Shown: in pieces, positions 4,191 through 5,815 of the stretch
Layout of the letters: each line of letters begins with the position of its first letter
Position numbering within the stretch: the first letter of the stretch is position 1
Assembly: GCA_964390645.1 (NCBI GenBank)
Contig: CAYMLL010000403.1
Span: forward strand, 1-5,815
Length of the DNA: 5,815 nucleotides
Direction: 5' to 3'
From: CAYMLL01 sp964390645
GTDB taxonomy: Bacteria; Planctomycetota; UBA8108
Program-made: the position numbers and the translations under genes
Notes under the pieces: model-generated
What the model was told of the DNA's origin: nothing
The model's database searches: none
What the model saw: the letters and a program-made list of their open reading frames with translations, nothing else

Positions 4191-5729
4191 ATGCGTTGTT
4201 TCCCGGAACGCGAGCGTCTACTTCGAGTCGCCGTCCTCCTGGGCGTGCTGGCTATTACCGCTGGTTGTGGGTCGAGTCAGAAGCTCGCCTCCGCACGCGT
4301 CGAGGTCGACCGCCTGCGAAAGCTGAACGACACTTACGTCGCGGCGCTCGTCGATTCGAAGCAGGCGACTCAACGTCTGCGACAGGAGTCCAGCCTGGCA
4401 CGGGAGAAGCAGAAGATCGCGGCCGCCGACGCCGAGTCGTTCGGTGTGCGGTTCGCGGCCCTGCAGGAGGAGGCTCGTACGCTCACAGCGGAGCGCGACG
4501 ACGCGAACGCCAGGCTCGCCGCGAGCGTCAACGTGCGTGAGAAGCTGGGCCGGACCCTGAAGGCCGTGCAGAATCAGGCTGCCCAGAACGTCGAGGAGCT
4601 GGCGGACCTGCGTCAGAGCGTTGTCGAGTACGATGCGCGTGTTCAGGGTCTTCGCGCGACGACCGCGTCGCTACGCAAGGAGTTCTCGCGGGTCAACCAC
4701 GAGCTCGATCGCGTGCGTTCGGACCTCGTGACGAAGGAATCCGTCATCCGGTCGATGAGTACGGGTGGTCGTACCGTGGTGGTTCTGAGCAAGAAGCTCG
4801 CCGCGATGGAGGACCAGAAACGTGAGCTCGTGGCCAAGTGCACGGCTCTCACCAGGCGGCTGGAGTCGCGGCAGGTGACGGGGGGAGTCGAGGTCGCCAA
4901 GGCGGATCCGGGGACGGATGCCAAAGTGGTCGCCGTCGCCGTGCCCTCGTCCGAGTCTCGCGCTGCCGCGCCCGGTGGTGCCGCCGACTTTCCGTCCCTC
5001 GTGAGGGCTCGGGCCGGCTCGATTCTCGCCGGTGACGCCGCGTGGGATGGTGTGGACGTGACCTTGACGGTGGCTTCGATCGGGGTTCTGTTCTTTGTCC
5101 TCTGGCTGGTCACGCTGCCGTCGCGTCTTCGCAAGAAGCGCTATCTCAACGAGGAGATCGACGTTCTGCACCAGAAGCTGCACGGGTTCGTCAACGCCGA
5201 TCGTGATGGAGAGGAGCAGCGCTCCTCGGTTGCGCGTCAGGGGCGCAAGCCTCTGGCAGGCGGGAGCTTCATCCGTCGTCCGGGGCAGTTCTCTCCCATC
5301 ATCTCGAACCAGCACCGCGACGAGCTTCCGGTCGCCGAGGGACACGATCGAGGCGCGGAGATCGAGTCGAATCTCCAGATTTTCGATGAAGTGACGGAGG
5401 AGGTCGAGGAACTGACCGTGAACCTCGGGCGCATGGACTCGGCTATGTCACAGCCGCCCGGGGCGACCACGGAGAATCAGACGCAGATGCGGTCCGTGTC
5501 TCCGGAGGCGTCGTGGGACGACGACGAGGACTCCGGCGATGACGAGCTGGCGAGAACACAGATCATCTCCCACCTCGATGATCTCGGCGGCGAGGATATG
5601 GACCAGGCCACCCCTCGTGGACGGGCGTCGAAGCCAGATGCCGCAGCGAAGAGCCGCAAGGACGATCGAGAGTTCACGGCCGAGCTCAAGGACATGATCG
5701 GCCAGAAGGTCGACGAGATCATCCACTGA
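4191..5729 (+). CDS. Lipoprotein with long coiled coil, internal TM helix and acidic cytoplasmic tail
   Basis: This 512-residue protein is not a family I can name. Residues 1-26 are a lipoprotein signal: a charged start (MRCFPERERLLR), a hydrophobic core (13-22) and an ITAGC lipobox with Cys26 as the predicted lipidated residue. Residues 27-239 contain no proline and are rich in Arg, Glu, Leu, Ala and Gln, indicating a long alpha-helical coiled coil. Residues 240-285 are a loose Ala/Pro/Ser segment. A hydrophobic helix at about 290-309 (ASIGVLFFVLWLV) is followed by RLRKKR (312-317), so the positive-inside rule puts the C-terminal 200 residues in the cytoplasm. That tail has a short helix (318-334), an acidic run (WDDDEDSGDDE, 442-452), Thr-Gln sites at 431 and 456, and a charged helical end (DREFTAELKDMIGQKVDEI). 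The ATG was chosen because of the signal peptide, the GGAG site and the upstream promoter. A structural or signalling envelope role is inferred. The N-terminal signal could instead be an uncleaved anchor, but the lipobox makes lipidation likelier. Confidence 0.85.
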   Translation: MRCFPERERLLRVAVLLGVLAITAGCGSSQKLASARVEVDRLRKLNDTYVAALVDSKQATQRLRQESSLAREKQKIAAADAESFGVRFAALQEEARTLTAERDDANARLAASVNVREKLGRTLKAVQNQAAQNVEELADLRQSVVEYDARVQGLRATTASLRKEFSRVNHELDRVRSDLVTKESVIRSMSTGGRTVVVLSKKLAAMEDQKRELVAKCTALTRRLESRQVTGGVEVAKADPGTDAKVVAVAVPSSESRAAAPGGAADFPSLVRARAGSILAGDAAWDGVDVTLTVASIGVLFFVLWLVTLPSRLRKKRYLNEEIDVLHQKLHGFVNADRDGEEQRSSVARQGRKPLAGGSFIRRPGQFSPIISNQHRDELPVAEGHDRGAEIESNLQIFDEVTEEVEELTVNLGRMDSAMSQPPGATTENQTQMRSVSPEASWDDDEDSGDDELARTQIISHLDDLGGEDMDQATPRGRASKPDAAAKSRKDDREFTAELKDMIGQKVDEIIH

Positions 5730-5731
5730 GC

Positions 5732-5743
5732 CGACCCGGGTCG
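5732..5743. repeat. 12-bp palindrome after the lipoprotein gene
   Basis: CGACCCGGGTCG is a perfect palindrome starting three bases after the lipoprotein stop codon. A second small hairpin, CGCGA-CGA-TCGCG, occupies 5759-5771. No T-tract follows either, so they are weak terminator candidates or possible protein-binding sites. Confidence 0.3.
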
Positions 5744-5773
5744 CGTCACGGGCCATACCGCGACGATCGCGAC

Positions 5774-5815
5774 ATGAACGAGAGCGAAGGGGCGGGGGGC
5801 CGCGCCGCCCCGGCC
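5774..5815 (+). CDS. Possible start of the next gene, truncated by the window end
   Basis: An ATG 44 bp after the lipoprotein stop opens a frame that stays open through the last base, encoding MNESEGAGGRAAPA. The short intergenic distance and same direction fit a following gene. There is no clear Shine-Dalgarno sequence, and 14 codons in GC-rich DNA carry little evidence. The peptide gives no family hint beyond a hydrophilic, low-complexity N-terminus. Confidence 0.3.
   Translation, partial: MNESEGAGGRAAPA

Noticed and set aside
3821..4192. Minus-strand open frame of 123 codons over the FHA/lipoprotein gap
   Set aside because: It overlaps the end of the FHA gene and the whole gap with its promoter and hairpins, and I recognise no domain in it, so I treat it as a shadow; a homology search would settle this.
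5789..5811. GGGGCGG/CCGCCCC hairpin and a 12-bp inverse match to the window-start repeat (GGGGGCCGCGCC)
   Set aside because: Both consist only of G and C in very GC-rich DNA and fall within the possible next coding frame; chance is the simplest explanation and no mobile-element ends are otherwise visible.

Overview
The window is GC-rich bacterial DNA with long antisense and out-of-frame ORFs that are only by-products of base composition. Four complete genes are supported: one small zinc-ribbon gene on the minus strand, then, divergently on the plus strand, an elongation factor G (EF-G), an FHA-domain protein and a coiled-coil lipoprotein with an internal membrane segment. A fifth plus-strand gene may begin in the last 42 bases. 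The EF-G carries HIDSGKT in its P-loop, KQTGGSGQYA before domain IV and a GEY-ME-YQPVP tail. As I recall these forms, they are typical of mitochondrial EF-G1 and of the related EF-Gs of spirochaetes, planctomycetes and the former deltaproteobacteria. Together with the FHA protein, weak or absent Shine-Dalgarno sites and high GC, this points to a planctomycete or a deltaproteobacterium-like lineage (inference; no species can be named).

Layout: bases 14-130 hold about seven imperfect 17-bp tandem units. Bases 142-426 (minus) encode a 94-residue Cys-rich zinc-ribbon protein. Bases 427-950 are a divergent intergenic region. It holds a candidate minus-strand promoter (500-528), a perfect 9-bp-arm dyad midway (599-619), a TATAAT promoter facing EF-G (671-698) and a roughly 245-nt GC-rich leader with a strong hairpin (762-791) and alternative pairings. 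EF-G occupies 951-3047. A 75-bp gap then carries a -10 box so close to the next ATG that the FHA mRNA is probably leaderless. The FHA gene (3123-3890) contains perfect 21-bp tandem copies encoding HGPFPGP. The 300-bp gap after it has two small hairpins, a good promoter (3990-4017) and a leader with mutually exclusive stem-loops. The lipoprotein gene (4191-5729) follows.

How the parts may work together: the FHA protein is a predicted cytoplasmic phosphothreonine reader. The lipoprotein next to it is predicted to have a lipidated N-terminus and a long coiled coil outside the inner membrane, one transmembrane helix, and an acidic cytoplasmic tail containing Thr-Gln sites. A simple hypothesis is that the tail is a phosphorylated ligand of the FHA domain, giving an envelope-spanning signalling or scaffold module. 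No kinase is visible in the window, so this rests on adjacency and topology only. Nothing ties EF-G functionally to this pair; it may simply be a neighbour. No tRNA, rRNA, CRISPR array, insertion sequence or attachment site was found.
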